A stretch of 64,000 nt of DNA from Sinorhizobium meliloti 4H41 (GCF_000375585.1 NZ_AQWP01000002.1:248001-312000); one strand, 5' to 3'; positions 9,419-19,125 are shown, counted from the first letter of the stretch. Program-made: numbers and translations. The notes: generated by a model not told the origin, from the letters alone.

Positions 9419-9544
9419 CAGGCGCCGTTGCGAGCATTCTGCGAGAATCACGCATGTTCTTGATCCAGAGCCCGTTAGAGAGCGACCTTTGCGCGACTGA
9501 TAAGACGCGCGGCGCTGTGGGAAACTTTTCGGAGGACTGCAATC

Positions 9545-9660
9545 TCTCCTGTGCTCGTCACAGGGATGAGAGCAGCGCCGCGTCTGCGGCGCGGGAGAGT
9601 TCTTTTCAGCCCAAGGACTTGGTCTGGCTGGATTCCTGTGACAAGCACAGGAATGAGGGA
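9545..9660. repeat. RIME-like palindromic element, copy 1
   Basis: About 116 bases built of three palindromes: a left stem (CCTGTG-ctcgt-CACAGG), a central GC stem (GCGCCGC-gtct-GCGGCGC) and a right stem (ATTCCTGTG-acaag-CACAGGAAT). This architecture matches the Rhizobium-specific intergenic mosaic elements (RIME). The inner and right parts differ from copy 2 by a single base (four T's versus three). It lies downstream of both flanking genes. Confidence 0.75.
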
Positions 9661-9666
9661 CCGGGG

Positions 9667-9765
9667 ATGTGCGGCCACTACATCGAAGCGAAACGGGACG
9701 CTGTATACGGGCGTGACCCGGGACCTGTCGTGTCGCCTCGCTATCTTCACGGTTTATGAAACGCG
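9667..9765 (+). pseudogene. Decayed GIY-YIG endonuclease fragment
   Basis: Between the two RIME-like copies, one frame reads SKRNGTLYTGVTRDLSCRL. This closely resembles the core of small GIY-YIG nucleases of the YhbQ/UPF0213 type, which read roughly HYIYIMASKRNGTLYIGVTxDL. The letters GHYI occur just upstream in another frame, so a deletion or frameshift has joined the halves. The rest of the domain is missing. There is no start or intact reading frame, so I call it a remnant. Confidence 0.55.
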
Positions 9766-9786
9766 CCGAGGGACCGCACCCTCTCT

Positions 9787-9905
9787 ACCCTCATCCCTGT
9801 GCTCGTCACAGGGATCCAGCAGCGCCGCGTCTGCGGCGCGGGAGAGTTCTTTCAGCCCAAGGACTTGGTCTGGCTGGATTCCTGTGACAAGCACAGGAAT
9901 GAGGG
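9787..9905. repeat. RIME-like palindromic element, copy 2
   Basis: Second copy in the same orientation, starting 242 bases after copy 1. It is the more complete one: left stem CCCTGTG-ctcgt-CACAGGG with flanking ATCC, the same central GC stem, and the right stem ending in GAATGAGGG. It lies just downstream of the bluB stop, where its hairpins could also affect the 3' end of bluB mRNA. Confidence 0.75.
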
Positions 9906-9951
9906 TATCGAACAAACCGCGTCGGCCTTAGATCGACCCTAACATCGTGAT

Positions 9952-10686
<735 letters not shown>

Positions 10687-10689
10687 CTA

Positions 10690-10880
10690 TCTCGCCAGGC
10701 CGGTCTTCTGACTTCGGATCATCCGTTCGCGCCGCCTTCCCGAATCACGTGAAGATTCAGTGGCAAAGGTCTGAAAAGATTCAGACCGACTTGGCGCGAA
10801 CGTCCCCGTCACAGCGCTGGGCACGTGCCGGAACTGCACCGGCTTCCCGATTCTCCCGCCTTCGCGGGCACCTGACGGCG
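10690..10880 (-). promoter_or_regulatory. Cobalamin riboswitch upstream of bluB
   Basis: Read on the minus strand, the leader shows the AdoCbl riboswitch blocks in order: AGGTGCCCGCGAAGGCGGGA, GGGAAGCCGGTGCAGTTCC with the following GGCACG, the GCCCAGCGCTGTGACGGGGA region, GCCACTG, GGGAAGGC, and the B12-box-like AGTCAGAAGACCGGCC near 10699-10714. It lies about 55 bases before the bluB start. Such elements shut off downstream expression when adenosylcobalamin is abundant. Boundaries are approximate. Confidence 0.9.
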
Positions 10881-10930
10881 GCATATGGCCATAGCTCCCC
10901 TCGAAACGCAAGGCGAGCAAGATGGGAGCT

Positions 10931-11752
10931 TCAGAGCGGTGCCTCCGGATGAGGCGAGGCGTCATAGGCACCCCAGATCGACTGATCGAAGCAGATGACG
11001 GAACCCGTCATGAGGCCGGATTCTGCCGATGAGAGATAGGCGCAGGCACGCGCGACCTCGGCCGGATCTACGAGCCTGCCGAAGGGCTGGCTCGCCGCCG
11101 CCTTTTCCAGCCAGTTCGCCGGCGCATCGTGATATTCGCGCTGGATCCGGTCTTCGCCTTCCGAGGCCATCCAGCCGATGTTGAGGCCGTTGACCCGTAT
11201 CCGGTTGCGCAGGACGGCATAGGCGGTGTTCCTGGTCAGCGTCTCCAGCGCCCCCTTCGACGCACAATAGGCTGTGATGAAGGGCTGGCCCGCCTTCGCC
11301 GACATGGAGCCGATATTGACGATCGTGCCCTCCGTCTTCTCGCGCCGCATCACCTTTATCACCTCCTGCATCAGGAAGAATGGCGCGCGCACATTGACCG
11401 CGAACATCCGGTCGAAGAGTTCCGGGCTGGTGTCGAGGATCGTGCCCCGGTCGGTAATCGCTGCGGCGTTGACGAGCGCATCGACCCGGCCGAAAGTGCG
11501 GTCGCAGGCCGCGACGACCGTTCGGGCGTCCTCCACCCGCTCAAGATCCGCCGGCACGTAGACGACCTTCGAACCGGTCGCCGCGGCGATCTCGGCAGCT
11601 TTCGCCTCGCCCTTCGCCGCGTTGCGCCCGCAAATCACGATGCCGGCGGCGCCACGTTCGGCAAAGAGTGCGGCAATCGCGGCACCGAGCCCCTGCGTGC
11701 CACCGGTCACGATGGCGATCTTCCCGTCCAGTCGTGCGTGGTCCGTGCTCAT
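10931..11752 (-). CDS. SDR-family oxidoreductase
   Basis: A 273-residue classical short-chain dehydrogenase/reductase. The cofactor motif is TGGTQGLG (about residues 16-23), followed by NAAA and the catalytic S...Y-x-x-x-K (GSMSAKAGQPFITAYCASK). A CGRN segment after beta-2 could admit NADP(H). A strong ribosome site (GGGAGGAAC) precedes the ATG at 11752. It lies 63 bases after the PhyH-type gene on the same strand, so the two probably form an operon opposite a LacI-type regulator. Substrate unknown; a sugar or hydroxyacid is an inference from the regulator class. Confidence 0.8.
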   Translation of the reverse strand: MSTDHARLDGKIAIVTGGTQGLGAAIAALFAERGAAGIVICGRNAAKGEAKAAEIAAATGSKVVYVPADLERVEDARTVVAACDRTFGRVDALVNAAAITDRGTILDTSPELFDRMFAVNVRAPFFLMQEVIKVMRREKTEGTIVNIGSMSAKAGQPFITAYCASKGALETLTRNTAYAVLRNRIRVNGLNIGWMASEGEDRIQREYHDAPANWLEKAAASQPFGRLVDPAEVARACAYLSSAESGLMTGSVICFDQSIWGAYDASPHPEAPL

Positions 11753-11815
11753 CCTGTTCCTCCCTTTGATATGTTGGTGAATATGGCTTCGTGACCGTGC
11801 ATTGAGCCAGGTGGT

Positions 11816-13009
11816 TTAGCTTAGCTTTCTCGCCGCCTGATCGGCCAGCGCCTCGGCAAACGCTTCGGCACTCCATTCGCCGGCAAGCGCTTGGTGCATC
11901 AGCTGCGCCTGCGTCCTGGGCGCCAGACCGCCAACCGGCGGATCACGATCGAGATTGGTCGGGAATGAATAACCTTCGGCGCACGCGGCAACCGCATGGG
12001 CAATTTCGTCCTGCGTGAGCTTGCCGCCGGCCGCAAGGACTTTCAGAGCCGGAAAGAGCACGGCGCACATGTGTTCGCGATCCACCGTTTCCATCGCCCT
12101 GCCGAAGGCGGAGGATACCTGCAGAAGATTGGCCACACGCTTGATTCCCGCAGACCGGTTGCTGCCCGCGGCGTGGAAAAGTGCCGGGTTGAAGAATACG
12201 ATATCGCCCTTCTCCAGCGGCAATTGCACATGGTTCTCTTCGAAATAGGCGCGGAACTCCGGCCGTCTCAAAGCGAGATATCCGGGCAGATACGTCTGGC
12301 TATAGGGCAGGAACAGGGTTGGCCCGCTTTCGACCGGCATGTCGCAATGAGCGACCGCGCCCTGGAGCGTCAGGACCGGCGAGAGCCTGTGCACATGCGC
12401 CGGATACTGCTCTATGACGGCCGAGGTCTGGAAGCCCAGATGGTAGTCGCGATGCGGCGATTGAGACGCGCCGCCCGGATTGACGCGATTGACCTGCGCC
12501 GTCATCTGGTAGTTCGGACCAAGCCATGCCTCACTGACGAGCGCGATGATGGCGTTGGCGTAGTAGGCGGCGAAATTCTCAGGGTTCTTCAGGCAGTGCT
12601 TTTCCAGAGAATTCCAGATCCGGTCGTTGGCGCCGGGCTTGGCGAAGTGATCGCCGCCGCCGCTGTTGGTGCGGTGCTGCTCCTCGATGATCTCATCGAA
12701 GATGCGGCTCGCTTCGTCGACCACATGCGTATCGGTGAAGGCACGCTTGAAGACCGCGACGCCCGGCCCCGTCGCAAGCACCTCGCAGATCTCCGCAAGC
12801 ACCGACCGCCTGCCGTCCTGCGTGCCGCAATCACCGATAAGACGGGCGCTGTCATAGATCAGGACGTTCTTCTGGCAGTCTGCCGCGTGCGGATAGTCCG
12901 CCAGGCCGACACGGTGCTCGACCGCGGCGCGAAATTCCTCGATATCGCAGGCCGCCTCACTGAGCCAGACGCGTTCCAGACGCGCTCTCGCGGGATTGTC
13001 CGTCTTCAT
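11816..13009 (-). CDS. Phytanoyl-CoA dioxygenase (PhyH) family protein
   Basis: A 397-residue Fe(II)/2-oxoglutarate oxygenase-like protein. The facial triad can be placed as H-x-D in SPHRDYHLG and the distal H in PALFHAAGSNRS, with a nearby Arg for 2-oxoglutarate. The double-stranded helix lies at about residues 165-310. It has an N-terminal extension of ~100 residues and a C-terminal helical tail. A ribosome site (GGAGGAGAAC) precedes the ATG at 13009. It is the first gene of an operon with the SDR and is divergent from the LacI-type regulator (97-base gap). The physiological substrate is not known. Confidence 0.75.
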   Translation of the reverse strand: MKTDNPARARLERVWLSEAACDIEEFRAAVEHRVGLADYPHAADCQKNVLIYDSARLIGDCGTQDGRRSVLAEICEVLATGPGVAVFKRAFTDTHVVDEASRIFDEIIEEQHRTNSGGGDHFAKPGANDRIWNSLEKHCLKNPENFAAYYANAIIALVSEAWLGPNYQMTAQVNRVNPGGASQSPHRDYHLGFQTSAVIEQYPAHVHRLSPVLTLQGAVAHCDMPVESGPTLFLPYSQTYLPGYLALRRPEFRAYFEENHVQLPLEKGDIVFFNPALFHAAGSNRSAGIKRVANLLQVSSAFGRAMETVDREHMCAVLFPALKVLAAGGKLTQDEIAHAVAACAEGYSFPTNLDRDPPVGGLAPRTQAQLMHQALAGEWSAEAFAEALADQAARKLS

Positions 13010-13106
13010 CAGTTCTCCTCCTCAAGGACGACGATGATCCGACTATACGGCTTGCCCGCTTCTGATATAGAGCAGGAATCCATCAAAAAGCCATCAGGAG
13101 GGATAG

Positions 13107-14129
13107 GTGGCACATCCGTTTCTCGTCAAGGACATCGCCTTCCAGGCGGGACTCAGTACGGCGACCGTCGATCGCGTCCTCAACGGCCGAAGGGGCGTGC
13201 GCCAGCAAACGGTAATGCGCGTCAATGCAGCCATTCGTGAACTCGAGAGGCAGCAGGCCGGCCTTGAAGTACAGGGACGCAAATTTGCCGTCGACGTGGT
13301 GATGGAGGCACCGGAACGCTTCACCGAAGCGGTGCGCAAGGCATTCGAAAGCGAAGCCGCGACCTTCATGCCTACCGTTTTCCGGTCCCGCTTCCATTTC
13401 GCCGAGACCATGCGGCCGCAGGACATCAGCCAGTTGCTCGACCGTATTCGGCTTCGCGGAACCGACGGAGTAGTCCTCAAGGCGCCCGACGTGCCGGAGA
13501 TTGCCGGAGCCGTAGCGCGGCTCGAAAACGCGGGAGTTGCGGTCGTCACGCTCGTTACCGATCTGCCGCATTCATCGCGGACGGCCTATGCCGGGGCTGA
13601 CAACCGCGCTGCCGGGGAAACCGCGGCCTACCTGGTCGGCGAGCGCTTCGCGGACCGTCCTGCGACGGTGCTGGTCACCATATCGAGCAGCCGCTTTCGC
13701 GGCGAAGAGGAACGCGAGATCGGCTTTCGCCGCGTGCTGCGGGAAAAATATCCGCATATCGGCGTGATCGAGATCAGTGAGGGCCACGGCAGGAACGAGG
13801 AGACAGGCGCACTTGCCCTCAAGGCAATCGGCAGCCATCCGGAGATCAATGCTGCTTATTCGATCGGCGGAGGCAATCGCGCCGTGCTCGACGCCTTCAG
13901 ACAGTTGCAGCGCGACTGCCTTCTTTTCGTCGCTCACGACCTCGACGAGGACAATCTGGAGCTCCTGCGTCAGGGCCTTGTCCAGTTCGTTCTTCACCAC
14001 GACCTGAAAACGGACGTCCGCATGGCTTTCCACGCGGTCATGGAGCGCCGGGGCGCGCTCCGCGCCTCCGAAAAGCGGCATCTTTCCGCCGTCGAAGTAA
14101 TCACCCCTTACAACCTGCCGCGTGTCTGA
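13107..14129 (+). CDS. LacI-family transcriptional regulator
   Basis: A 340-residue LacI-type repressor: N-terminal helix-turn-helix (VKDIAFQAGLSTATVDRVLNG at about residues 7-27, with the hinge helix nearby), then a type-1 periplasmic-binding-like ligand domain. It uses a GTG start at 13107 preceded by AGGAGGGATAG, an excellent ribosome site. TATVDRVLNGR is typical of the LacI subgroup controlling sugar, polyol or sugar-acid genes. The divergent layout with the PhyH-SDR operon suggests that operon is its target. Effector unknown. Confidence 0.85.
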   Translation: MAHPFLVKDIAFQAGLSTATVDRVLNGRRGVRQQTVMRVNAAIRELERQQAGLEVQGRKFAVDVVMEAPERFTEAVRKAFESEAATFMPTVFRSRFHFAETMRPQDISQLLDRIRLRGTDGVVLKAPDVPEIAGAVARLENAGVAVVTLVTDLPHSSRTAYAGADNRAAGETAAYLVGERFADRPATVLVTISSSRFRGEEEREIGFRRVLREKYPHIGVIEISEGHGRNEETGALALKAIGSHPEINAAYSIGGGNRAVLDAFRQLQRDCLLFVAHDLDEDNLELLRQGLVQFVLHHDLKTDVRMAFHAVMERRGALRASEKRHLSAVEVITPYNLPRV

Positions 14130-14138
14130 CCCCGCAGG

Positions 14139-14966
14139 CTATTCCTCCGGCTGATAGCGTACGAAGGCAAAGGCGGTGCCCGAGGGCGACCAGTTCGGGA
14201 CGTTCACCGTCCCCTGCCCGCCGAAGAGTTCGAACAGTACGCGCGCATTGCCGCCGTCCGCATCCATCAGGCGGAGACGCACGTCGAGATCGCGCGGGTG
14301 ATCGAAGACATCGCCGTCATAGGAGAGCACGAGCAGGTGCCTGCCGTCCGGCGACGGATGCGGAAACCAGTCGCCGTAAGGGCTGTCGGTGATACGCTGT
14401 AGATCCTCGCCGTCCGGCCTCACCCGCCAGATCTGCATGCGGCCGGTACGGCTCGAATTGAAATAGATCCACTCCCCGTCCGCAGACCAGTCCGGCCCGT
14501 CATTGCGGCCCTGCCCCTGCGTCAGGCGGCGTTCCTCCCCGCCTTCGACCGGAATCGTGTAGATGTCGAAGACCTGATCGCGGATTCCGCAATAGGCCAG
14601 CATGCGCCCGTCGGGCGACCAACCGTGCCAGTAGGACGGTAGGTTGCGTGTGACGAGCCGCGGCGTGCCGCCTTCTGCCGGCAGGAGATAGATTGCCGAA
14701 CTGCCGAATTCCGTCTTGTCGCTGATCACGAGCGTGCTGCCGTCGGGCGAAATCCCGTGATCGTTGTTGCAGCGCCGGGCAAAGCCGGTATCGATCTCCG
14801 TGGGCTCGGAACCGTCGAAGCCAAGCCGATAAAGCCTGCCGTCGCCGTTGATGATGAGGAATTTTCCGTCGGGTGACCAGTTCGGTGCCTCGACCAGCCG
14901 CTCCGTCTGCCAGACGACGCGCGTCTCGCCGGTCGCGATGTCGAAGATCTCCACCGAACTGCGCAT
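14139..14966 (-). CDS. PD40/TolB-like beta-propeller protein
   Basis: A 275-residue protein composed of repeated WD40-like PD40 blades, each with a W/G-SPDG turn: NWSPDGKFL, GISPDGSTL, GWSPDGRML, DWSADGEW, HPSPDGRHL and NWSPSGTAF, hence about six blades. No signal peptide is evident, unlike TolB, so it is probably cytoplasmic. Its ATG lies one base after the nadE stop, so translation is likely coupled to nadE. Role unknown; such propellers often bind or sense small molecules or proteins. Confidence 0.7.
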   Translation of the reverse strand: MRSSVEIFDIATGETRVVWQTERLVEAPNWSPDGKFLIINGDGRLYRLGFDGSEPTEIDTGFARRCNNDHGISPDGSTLVISDKTEFGSSAIYLLPAEGGTPRLVTRNLPSYWHGWSPDGRMLAYCGIRDQVFDIYTIPVEGGEERRLTQGQGRNDGPDWSADGEWIYFNSSRTGRMQIWRVRPDGEDLQRITDSPYGDWFPHPSPDGRHLLVLSYDGDVFDHPRDLDVRLRLMDADGGNARVLFELFGGQGTVNVPNWSPSGTAFAFVRYQPEE

Positions 14967-14967
14967 G

Positions 14968-16650
14968 CTACCCCCTGTCGCGGAAGCGGTTGGTGATCGG
15001 ATAACGCCGGTCGCGGCCGAAATTCTTCCTGGTGATCTTCACGCCCGGCGCCGACTGGCGGCGCTTGTATTCGGCGATGTAGAGCAGGTGCTCGATCCGG
15101 TGAACGGTTGCCTCTTCATGCCCGCGCGCGACGATCTCCTCCGTGCTCATTTCCTTCTCGACCAGGCATTCGAGAATGTCGTCGAGCACCGGATAAGGCG
15201 GCAGCGAATCCTGGTCCGTCTGGTCGGGGCGGAGTTCGGCCGACGGCGCCTTGTCGATGATGTTCTGCGGAATGACTTCGCCAGACGGGCCCAGCGCTCC
15301 CGGCGGAACCGTGCCGTTTCGCCAGCGTGCCAGCGCGTAAACCTGCATCTTGTAGAGATCCTTGATCGGATTGAAGCCGCCGTTCATGTCGCCGTAAAGC
15401 GTGGCGTAACCGACCGACATTTCGGATTTGTTGCCCGTCGTCACCACCATGGAGCCGAATTTGTTGGAGATCGCCATCAGGATCGTCCCGCGCGTACGAC
15501 TCTGAAGGTTTTCCTCGGTGATGCCCGCCTCAGTTCCCTCGAACGTATCGGAGAGCGCGCTGAGGAAGCCCTCGACCGGCTCTTCGATCGCAACGATGTC
15601 GTAGCGGCAGCCGAGCGCCTTGGCGCATGCCTCGGCATCCTGCAACGACTCGCGCGAGGTGTAGCGGTAGGGCAGCATGACCGTGCGAACCCGCTCCTCG
15701 CCCAACGCATCCACCGCAAGCGCCGTGCAGATCGCCGAATCGATGCCGCCGGACAGGCCCAGGACAACGTTCCTGAAACCGTTCTTGTTGACGTAATCGC
15801 GAAAGCCCAGCATGCAAGCGCGGTAATCGGCCTCTTCGCCTTCCGGTATGCGCGACTTGAGCCCGTTGGCCGAGGTCCAGCCGTCCGCGCCCCTTTTCCA
15901 TTCTGAGACGGCCACCGCCTCTTCGAATTGGCTCATCTGGAATGCCAGCGACTTGTCCGCGTTGAAGGCGAAACTCGCGCCGTCGAAAACCAGCTCGTCC
16001 TGGCCGCCGAGCTGGTTGGCATAGATCATCGGGAGACCGGTCTCGATCACCTGCCGCAGCACCACCTGATGGCGCACGTCGACCTTTCCGCGGTAGTAGG
16101 GCGAACCGTTCGGCGACAGGAGGATTTCGGCGCCACTCTCCGCGAGAGTCTCGCAGACGCCGAGATCGCCCCATATGTCCTCGCACACCGGTATGCCGAT
16201 CCGCACGCCGCGAAAGTTCACCGGGCCCGGCATCTCACCCGCGTCGAAGACGCGCTTTTCGTCAAATTCGCCGTAGTTCGGCAAGTCGACCTTGTCGCGG
16301 ATAGCGATGATCTTGCCAGCGTCGAGAACTGCAACCGAATTGTGCCGGAGGCCGGAGGCCTGCCGTGGAAAGCCGATGACGACGCCCGGCCCGCCATCTG
16401 CCGTCTCCGCCGCAAGCTTCTCCACCGCCTGCTCGCAGGCCTTCAGGAAAGCGGGCTTCAAGACGAGGTCTTCCGGCGGATAGCCGGAGATGAAGAGCTC
16501 GGTCAGAAGCAGGAGATCGGCGCCTTCGCGCGCCGCCGCCGTCCGCGCCTCGCGTGCTTTTGCGACGTTGCCGGCAATGTCTCCGACCGTTGGGTTGAGC
16601 TGTGCCACGGCGATCCGTAGCGTTGAGGGAGCGGCTTTCTGTGCATTCAT
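14968..16650 (-). CDS. nadE: Glutamine-dependent NAD+ synthetase
   Basis: A 560-residue two-domain enzyme making NAD from deamido-NAD, ATP and glutamine. Residues ~10-270 are the nitrilase-type amidase with the Glu-Lys-Cys triad in TELFISGYPPED, RDKVDLPNYGEFDE and IPVCEDIWGD. Residues ~290-560 are the synthetase with the P-loop LGLSGGIDSA and the VVTTGNKSEMSVGY segment. The length is normal for the glutaminase-fused form. Followed with a one-base gap by the PD40 protein. The upstream 268-base gap to the divergent sulfatase-type gene shows no further gene. Confidence 0.93.
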   Translation of the reverse strand: MNAQKAAPSTLRIAVAQLNPTVGDIAGNVAKAREARTAAAREGADLLLLTELFISGYPPEDLVLKPAFLKACEQAVEKLAAETADGGPGVVIGFPRQASGLRHNSVAVLDAGKIIAIRDKVDLPNYGEFDEKRVFDAGEMPGPVNFRGVRIGIPVCEDIWGDLGVCETLAESGAEILLSPNGSPYYRGKVDVRHQVVLRQVIETGLPMIYANQLGGQDELVFDGASFAFNADKSLAFQMSQFEEAVAVSEWKRGADGWTSANGLKSRIPEGEEADYRACMLGFRDYVNKNGFRNVVLGLSGGIDSAICTALAVDALGEERVRTVMLPYRYTSRESLQDAEACAKALGCRYDIVAIEEPVEGFLSALSDTFEGTEAGITEENLQSRTRGTILMAISNKFGSMVVTTGNKSEMSVGYATLYGDMNGGFNPIKDLYKMQVYALARWRNGTVPPGALGPSGEVIPQNIIDKAPSAELRPDQTDQDSLPPYPVLDDILECLVEKEMSTEEIVARGHEEATVHRIEHLLYIAEYKRRQSAPGVKITRKNFGRDRRYPITNRFRDRG

Positions 16651-16918
16651 GAGCGGGCCCGTCGTCTCTCGTCAGCGAATACATGCTTCGTTCGCGTTGT
16701 TCTTACCGCATCCGGGGGAAAAAAACCCGCACTCAATCGAGATCCGGCGGAAAAAATCCAAAAAGCTTCGTGTTTTCGGACCGTTAAGCGCAGCGCAGAA
16801 ATTCTTTAGCCGCCACAGGAACCTGGCGGCGGCGGCGCCGTTTCCGCCATTCATCCCCTGTTCAAGATGACAGTCGTATGACGGTAGAGTGAAATATTTG
16901 TGAAATTGGAGACGCCCG

Positions 16919-18838
16919 TTGGCCCGTATCGATTCCGCCGTGAGCAGCTCTCAAGTCTACGCCGACGGGCAAGGCTCTTCCGCAAGATATACGAGAACCC
17001 TGTCGGGCGCCCGCAGTGCGCTCTTCACGCTTCTCATTGCGACGGCGCTCGTCTTCACCGTCGAATTGATCGTGCGCTGGTCCTTGCCCGACACCGTCGC
17101 CTATTTCACCGATCCCATGCGCCCGGCCTGGACCACGGTCGCCGTGTTCTTCCTCGCCATGCTCGGCGTCGATGCCCTGTTCGGCCGCGAACACAAGGCG
17201 GCGCTGCTCGTCGCGCCGCTCGCCGTTGTGCCGGCATTCATCAGTCAGCAGAAGCAGGTCTTCCTGTCCGATCCGCTCTATCCGACCGATTTCCTTTTCG
17301 GCCGGCAGATCATGGAGCTGATGCCGGTACTCGTGAAGGACAGGCCGTGGACAGCAGTCGGCGTCGTCGCCGGCTTGATCGCGGCCATCGTCGTTGGCAC
17401 GCTCCTGCTGCGGTACGCCTGGCGGAACTTTCCCAAGCTGACACGTCGGGAGCGGCTGATGCGGATCGCATTCGCCCTGCCGCTGCTGGTCGCATTCTGG
17501 AACATCATGGACTACAACCAGTTCTCGTGGATCCGTGACCGGCTTCGTGTCATCCCCATCATGTGGGACCAGACCGAGAACTACCGCCACAACGGCTTCG
17601 CGCTTGCCTTTGCCATCAACCTCCCGATGGCCAACGTAAGCGCGCCGGCCGGCTATATGGCGGACGCGATCGACCGGATTCCGGTAAAGTCGCTTCCCGC
17701 CGGCACGACCCATCGCGGCAAACCGGATGTGATCGTGCTGATGAGCGAGTCCTTTTGGGATCCTACGCGCCTGCCCAAGGTGAAGCTCACGCCCGATCCC
17801 ATGCCGACGATCCGTGAACTGCAGGGCGGCAACGTCTTTTCTCCGGAGTTCGGCGGCATGACCGCCAATGTCGAATTCGAAGCGCTGACCGGTTTTTCCA
17901 ACGCGTTCCTGCCCTATGGCAGCATCCCCTACCAGCAATATATCCGCAATCCGATTCCCTCACTCGCCACCTTCTTCCGCGGCGAAGGCTATGTTTCGCG
18001 CGCCATTCACCCTTTCCAGGGATGGTTCTGGAACCGCACAGCCGTCTACAAGGCCTTCGGTTTCGACATGTTCCGGTCGGAAGAGAACATGCCGGCCATG
18101 CAGAAGCGCGGCATCTTTGCGTCGGACGAGTCTTTGACGAAGGAAATCATCCGCCAGGCGGACGAGGTGGAGGACCCTTTCTTCTTTTTCGCGGTGACCC
18201 TGCAGGGCCATGGTCCATATGAGGCCAACCGCTATGCGAAGAACACGATCAAGGTCGAGGGCGATCTTCCCGAAGCCGACCGCCAGGTGCTCGCCACCTA
18301 TGCGCAAGGCGTCAAGGAAGCCGACGACAGCCTCAAGATGCTGATGGACTGGGCGAAAGAGCGCGACCGGGAGACGATCATCGTTCTCTTCGGCGACCAC
18401 CTTCCGCCGCTGAACACCGTCTATTCCAGCACCGGTTACATGAAGGGCATCACGGCCGAGCGCAAGGGACCGAAGGATCAGATGAAGGCCGAGCATGAGA
18501 CGCCGCTCGTCGTCTGGTCGAACAAGACGGGGCCGAAGAAGAACATCGGCACGATCAGCCCGGCCTTCCTTTCCTACCAGATCCTGAAACAGGCGGGCTA
18601 CGAGCATCCCTACTACACGGGGTTCCTCGGCAAGGTCTACGACCACTACCGTGTCCTCGACCGTTACATGCTGATCCGCAAGAACGGCAAGGACGTCGCC
18701 GACTGGCTGCGCCAGCCGAAGGTGCCCGCATCGCTGCGTGACTACCGCTTCCTGCAGCACGACATGATGTTCGGCAAGCGCTACAGCACCGAGCGCTTCT
18801 TCAAGTCTCACGCCGAGCTTTATAGCGCTGGTATGTGA
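16919..18838 (+). CDS. LTA-synthase-like membrane sulfatase (phosphoglycerol/phosphoethanolamine transferase family)
   Basis: A 639-residue protein with about five N-terminal membrane segments (residues ~30-225) and a C-terminal alkaline-phosphatase-fold domain outside the membrane. Metal and nucleophile motifs of the LtaS group are present: LMSESFWDPT, GGMTANVEFEALTG (the Thr is the likely nucleophile) and VLFGDHLPP. In rhizobia, relatives add phosphoglycerol to periplasmic cyclic glucans or modify lipids; the acceptor here is unknown. The start is the TTG at 16919 with GGAG 8 bases before it. Confidence 0.8.
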   Translation: MARIDSAVSSSQVYADGQGSSARYTRTLSGARSALFTLLIATALVFTVELIVRWSLPDTVAYFTDPMRPAWTTVAVFFLAMLGVDALFGREHKAALLVAPLAVVPAFISQQKQVFLSDPLYPTDFLFGRQIMELMPVLVKDRPWTAVGVVAGLIAAIVVGTLLLRYAWRNFPKLTRRERLMRIAFALPLLVAFWNIMDYNQFSWIRDRLRVIPIMWDQTENYRHNGFALAFAINLPMANVSAPAGYMADAIDRIPVKSLPAGTTHRGKPDVIVLMSESFWDPTRLPKVKLTPDPMPTIRELQGGNVFSPEFGGMTANVEFEALTGFSNAFLPYGSIPYQQYIRNPIPSLATFFRGEGYVSRAIHPFQGWFWNRTAVYKAFGFDMFRSEENMPAMQKRGIFASDESLTKEIIRQADEVEDPFFFFAVTLQGHGPYEANRYAKNTIKVEGDLPEADRQVLATYAQGVKEADDSLKMLMDWAKERDRETIIVLFGDHLPPLNTVYSSTGYMKGITAERKGPKDQMKAEHETPLVVWSNKTGPKKNIGTISPAFLSYQILKQAGYEHPYYTGFLGKVYDHYRVLDRYMLIRKNGKDVADWLRQPKVPASLRDYRFLQHDMMFGKRYSTERFFKSHAELYSAGM

Positions 18839-18867
18839 ACGGACCCGGCCCGGACGGCCAATCCCCT

Positions 18868-18928
18868 CCCGGAATCAACAAGCGTTTCACTGCTTTCGAC
18901 AAGCAGTGAAACGCTTCTTGATTCCGGG
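18868..18928. repeat. 61-base near-perfect palindrome
   Basis: Two 28-base arms (18868-18895 and 18901-18928) match with one mismatch around a 5-base loop (tcgac). The arms contain GCGTTTCACTGCTT and its complement. It sits 29 bases after the sulfatase-type gene and no T-run follows. It could stop or process that transcript, but so long a perfect palindrome also resembles a dispersed repeat. Role uncertain. Confidence 0.7.
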
Positions 18929-19125
18929 CGAACCGCGTCCCCTCAGGGAAATGTGGCAGACTCCACCGATTTCAATTAAAACGCGAATAAATATTTCCTA
19001 AATTGCAGTTTTCCACAAGCAAAAACAAATACTTGTAGACGTATAGAATAATTAACGATTGTGGCGCAGCCTGAAGCTGCAGAGACAATGGGAAACAAAT
19101 ACTCATAATACTTTGGAGATGCCGC

